Below, piece by piece: positions 60,666 to 64,000 of a stretch of 64,000 nucleotides of DNA. A model generated the notes under the pieces. It was not told the origin of the DNA, searched no databases, and saw nothing but the letters and a program-made list of their open reading frames with translations. Positions within the stretch are counted from its first letter, which is position 1. Every line of letters begins with the position of its first letter. A program made the position numbers and the translations under genes. The stretch comes from Lingula anatina (taxonomy: Eukaryota; Brachiopoda; Lingulata; Lingulida; Lingulidae), in NCBI RefSeq assembly GCF_001039355.2, contig NW_019774736.1:968542-1032541 (forward strand). The letters are read 5' to 3'.

Positions 60666-62598
60666 AGTCCTGGGTTAGGCCATTTTTTTCGCTCAGTTTA
60701 CTAGTCTATTTCTCACATCAGGAATTTGATGTAGTTAAGACAATCAAACAATATGAATTGCTGTTAAGTTAAATAGAAAATCCATTGTGGCCATCTTAGT
60801 TTATTGTATATGGTATCTGTGCTCACTCTTAAGCAATGGAATTTTCCCATTATTAATTCATACAAAAATACACCAGTTGCCTTATTATTATTTATCAAAA
60901 TATATTAAATATAATATGGTCTATTTCTAAACAGAGCAGTCTCATTCTTTATACTGTCCCATTCAAAAGAAGTCTTTTTTAATCATTTACTTAACTTTGT
61001 CTCCTTGGCAATGCAAACCATGGTTATCACTAATATTAGACCTTGCAGATAATTCTGGTCAGTTTTTTCCTTTTTAACTTGTTTTATAGAATTGTTTTAT
61101 CAAATTATCCTGTTATAATATGTACTTAATAGAAGAGAACATTCACAACATTTCAGTAACTTCCAGTTTGATAACGTATCTGACACATGATAGTATAGAA
61201 AAAATGTCAGTGACAGCTACTGCAATAACACAAGGCACAGTGATTCATCAAAAAAAAAAATCTAATACTAATATTTATTTACAGAAATGACACAGATTTT
61301 AGCATTAATTGCTATGGTATATACAGTTTTTAATTTTATGGCATAATATGATGAAAAGAATGGTGCTAGACCTCATTATTTAGCATTGTCCCAATATCAA
61401 CTGGTGTTCCTGTGAAGATTATTACCATTGTTATTAAATTTTATGGTAGTTATTTGTTAGTTATTGCCAATGGTTATTTTGTTTATATGCCTCAGACATA
61501 ATCTAAATGTAAAATTTTTAGAGACGTGCTTGGGAAAGATCTGCAGAAAAGTGAAATATGATTGTCATTTACTGTGCTAAGAAGCATGGGCTATAACAAA
61601 ACAATTTTCAATCTTTGGCTTATTAGTAGGATTTTGAGCATTGATCAATTGTGTAGATTACAGGTGATCATTCAAAATAGGAATATACAGAAATACACAG
61701 AAAGAGCTGTCACTTTACTCAAGCGTTGCCATTGCAGTGTAAAAAATCAATAGTTAATTTAAGTATAGTAACTTAAATTGGAATCTTGCAGAATTTGGTT
61801 GTGTTTACAGTGCATCTAATGTATGGAATTATTAGCTTTTTGGGACCAGATGAGAAGACTACATTTAGCTTGTACAGTTAGTCAGTTTAGAAGACGCATC
61901 AACCTAACCTTACAGTATTGAACACAAATTTTTCTGGTGCTTCAGTAGTCTAGGTTTAATCTTTATGCAAGTCAGCTGGTCTGTTTACCTAGCTGTTAGT
62001 ATTAGAATTCCAAAGATCCCCTCCCCCAAGAAATGCCAATATCATTCGGGGGAATATATGGTGCTAGTCATGTAGTGTCTGAGAGGGTAGTTTCTGTTAT
62101 CTTTATGAACACCAGCATGGCCTTTTTTTTTCATTATTATATCATATGTAATTGTGTATGTGAGAGAGAGGGAAGAATAGATCTACGGTACATTTTTCAT
62201 AGAAGATTTGTAAAGTGCGTGGTTCAAAGAAAGGTCAGTGGTTTAAAAAAAGATTTTATGGATTATAAATATAAGTAAACATTGTAGCAAATGGATCTAA
62301 TCCTGTTTTGTTTGTAAATATAAAATTAATTTTTTTTACATTATGTACCATTATGTTTACAGAGGTACTTGCTAGAAGCAACGAGGGGACATACATGTGC
62401 ATGATGATATAGGGAAGTAATTAAAACTGTAACGAGTATAATAACATGGGGTATGCTTACCCAAAGGAGGGAGAAGATAAAATAAAGAGTTATATTCTGC
62501 TGGCGTGTCCAGTTCTTCCCTGTTCACCTATTAGATAGTTTTACACTAATGTACATGATGCTTTGAACCAAAAGACCCAATTTTGCAAAGCAATATAC
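60666..62598. other. AT-rich interval with no recognised gene
   Basis: Single-copy AT-rich sequence between the tandem array and the 3' end of the - strand gene. Short open frames near 61562-61753 and 62033-62278 look random. No P3H final exon was found here. Confidence 0.5.
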
Positions 62599-62604
62599 TT
62601 TATT
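62599..62604 (-). terminator. Poly(A) signal of the - strand gene
   Basis: TTTATT on the + strand, AATAAA on the - strand, 52 bases past the stop codon of the frame ending at 62656. Confidence 0.6.
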
Positions 62605-62655
62605 ATAAAAAGGAAAAAAAAAACATGTCCAACATTTTTGTACCCAATGAAAACA

Positions 62656-62963
62656 CTAATAATATTTCCCTTTTTTCAAAGGAAATTTTACAGGTCTTAG
62701 AAAAGGGTTGTCTATGGCATCATTGTCTGCTGCATCCTCTTTAGACTGAGACTGATCTAAACTAGTTTGTGATGACGGACCAGAGTCCTGTGTGCCATAA
62801 CCAGAGTCCTGCGTGTTCCCTTGTCCATCCTCTACTGGACGTTTCCTCCTTCCTGGTGGTTGTTTATGTTGCCCTGCATCTGTCTGATCAACATGGTCCA
62901 GCTCTTGGTCCTTTGGTAATAATGCATCTAAGTATGGGTGAGGGGTAGGCTTGCAAGCTATCA
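62656..62963 (-). CDS. Last coding exon of an unidentified - strand gene
   Basis: Follows the acceptor TTGCATTGTAG and reads to TAA at 62656. Together with the exon at 63232-63379 it gives one frame (T + TG = Leu at the join). The region is hydrophilic: a Pro/His-rich start, a basic patch (PGRRKRP), a Gln/Ser/Asp-rich low-complexity stretch with TQDSGYGTQDSG, and a basic end (NPFLRPVKFPLKKGKYY). Such tails are common in nuclear proteins, but I do not recognise the family. AATAAA follows within 52 bases. Confidence 0.65.
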
Positions 62964-63231
62964 CTACAATGCAAATTGAACAATCTCAGACCATGTTGCA
63001 GTTGAACAGGAACACAAAAAAATGCCCTCCTTTTGGATATAAATCAACTAAATCTTGTTGTGTAGTGTCAATTAATTAAAATGGTAAATACAAAAGGATT
63101 TTTCCATTTTGTCTGAATATTATTTATACATGATTCTGAACATAAATGACATAGCATTGAATCCAATGTGCAAAGATTCAAACCTACATTCTTCTACGAC
63201 TCTTCAGACCTTAAACCAAACCAAGACTTAC

Positions 63232-63379
63232 ATGGAAATGCAGATGTGTCGTCCTTAAAGAGAGAATGCGTCTCTCCTGTCTTGGCAATAAATCTTGTTA
63301 ATGCTCTTTCTACATCTCTCTTTTGTGATGCTGCTTTTTCACGAATAACCTGGTATTCGTTTGGAGGTTGCATGTGGGA
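63232..63379 (-). CDS. Penultimate coding exon of the same - strand gene
   Basis: 148 bases, 49 codons plus one base, between TTTTTCAG and CCAT|GTAAGT, both strong. It encodes SHMQPPNEYQVIREKAASQK and continues with a charged helix (RDVERALTRFIAKTGE). The phases fit the exons on both sides. The family was not recognised. Confidence 0.7.
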
Positions 63380-63496
63380 CTGAAAAACAATTATGTTACA
63401 ATTATTTTACAAATACAGATTACAATGCATTGCAGATTCCTTGGAAAAAAACAATAAAAATACTGTGCACTGAGGGCATAAATATAAAGTAAGGAC

Positions 63497-63609
63497 CTGT
63501 TCCAGAGGCATTATTTCTGCCATAATTCTTCGCAAAGATGAACAAAAAAAAAAAGTTTTCCATAATGCTAAGTTTAGTGTACAGGGAGTCCAAATCAAGC
63601 AAGCGCAAC
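63497..63609 (-). CDS. Upstream coding exon of the same - strand gene (start uncertain)
   Basis: Ends in phase 0 at CAG|GTCCTT, with the reading SSLRRIMAEIMPLEQ joining SHMQPP of the next exon. Upstream the frame stays open through a Phe run encoded by an 11-T tract to the acceptor ATTTTTAG at 63610-63611 (113-nt exon). Alternatively, the T tract is the polypyrimidine tract of a shorter exon starting nearer 63530. The gene continues past the right edge. Confidence 0.5.
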
Positions 63610-63627
63610 CTAAAAATTTAGTAAACT

Positions 63628-63683
63628 GTCCAGCTGTCTTTGGAAATGTAGGTTATCTAATAGCCATCCAATGACAGCTGGAC
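63628..63683. repeat. Short foldback (16-bp arms)
   Basis: GTCCAGCTGTCTTTGG at 63628-63643 is inverted at 63668-63683 with one mismatch and a 24-base loop. It lies in an intron or 5' region of the - strand gene. It could be a small foldback element or a local hairpin. Confidence 0.6.
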
Positions 63684-64000
63684 CACTTTCTGGGGAAAGC
63701 CTTGGTGCTCAACATAAACCTTTCTTATACAATCAAAAGACGGTCAGTAAACAAAATAAAATCTCAAGTGGTTCGCAGTCTTAATGCTAAACCATCAATT
63801 TTGTGCAACTTAGCCCAAGTTCCCCCATAGTTCTTATCTAAACCATGCATAGGAAGTTTTCAACCTTTAATATTCTGTTTTTCTTTGTACATGACCTGCT
63901 CTTATGACTGAAAGATGACCTTATCTTTTGTGACTAAATGAATACATAAGGCCCCTGCTCAAAAACTGTACTTATTATAAGAATATGTGAAGTAAAACTA

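Noticed and set aside
1-64000. CRISPR arrays, bacterial operons, rRNA or tRNA genes
   Set aside because: No repeat-spacer structure, no ribosome-binding sites and no cloverleaf box motifs were noticed; the introns show this is eukaryotic nuclear DNA.

Overview
This is animal nuclear DNA: AT-rich, with one large multi-exon gene, GT-AG introns from about 0.25 to 10 kb, microsatellites, and short inverted-repeat transposons. The gene content, and tandem repeats carrying GGCCATCTTGG and TGACCTTTGACC motifs, suggest an invertebrate. A marine invertebrate such as a mollusc is a guess, not a demonstration.

The main gene lies on the + strand from 16677 to at least 56345. It encodes a collagen prolyl 3-hydroxylase (leprecan/P3H family). 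Sixteen exons could be placed, all with consistent splice phases. They encode a signal peptide, a TPR-like N-terminal region with the four CxxxC motifs of the family, and a complete 2-oxoglutarate/Fe(II) dioxygenase domain (His549, Asp551, His617, Arg627). Five further in-frame exons encode a second, tandem dioxygenase domain with its own His851-x-Asp853. The last exon of that second domain is not visible; an N lies at 56471, 126 bases past the last exon found.

The 5' end of the gene (exons 1 and 2, the promoter, and the first exon of a divergent signal-peptide gene on the - strand) is present twice, at about 9885-14766 (copy A) and 14787-19285 (copy B). The two copies are nearly identical and meet at a single N (14769) followed by degraded-looking sequence. 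A second N (54283) also sits between two direct copies (178 bp). The most economical reading is that single Ns mark joins of overlapping contigs, so copy A is probably an unmerged allele. Copy A carries a 376-bp TTAA-flanked inverted-repeat element that copy B lacks.

Layout: 1-9884 no gene recognised; 9885-19285 duplicated bidirectional promoter and 5' exons; 20760-51784 remaining exons of the first P3H unit; 52114-56345 second dioxygenase unit; 56500-58120 possible degraded transposon; about 58121-58336 a MITE-like element; 58472-60665 three tandem units of about 750 bp; 62599-63609 the 3' end of an unidentified - strand gene. Intron 4 holds a compact promoter-like island, and intron 6 holds an antisense coding-like island.
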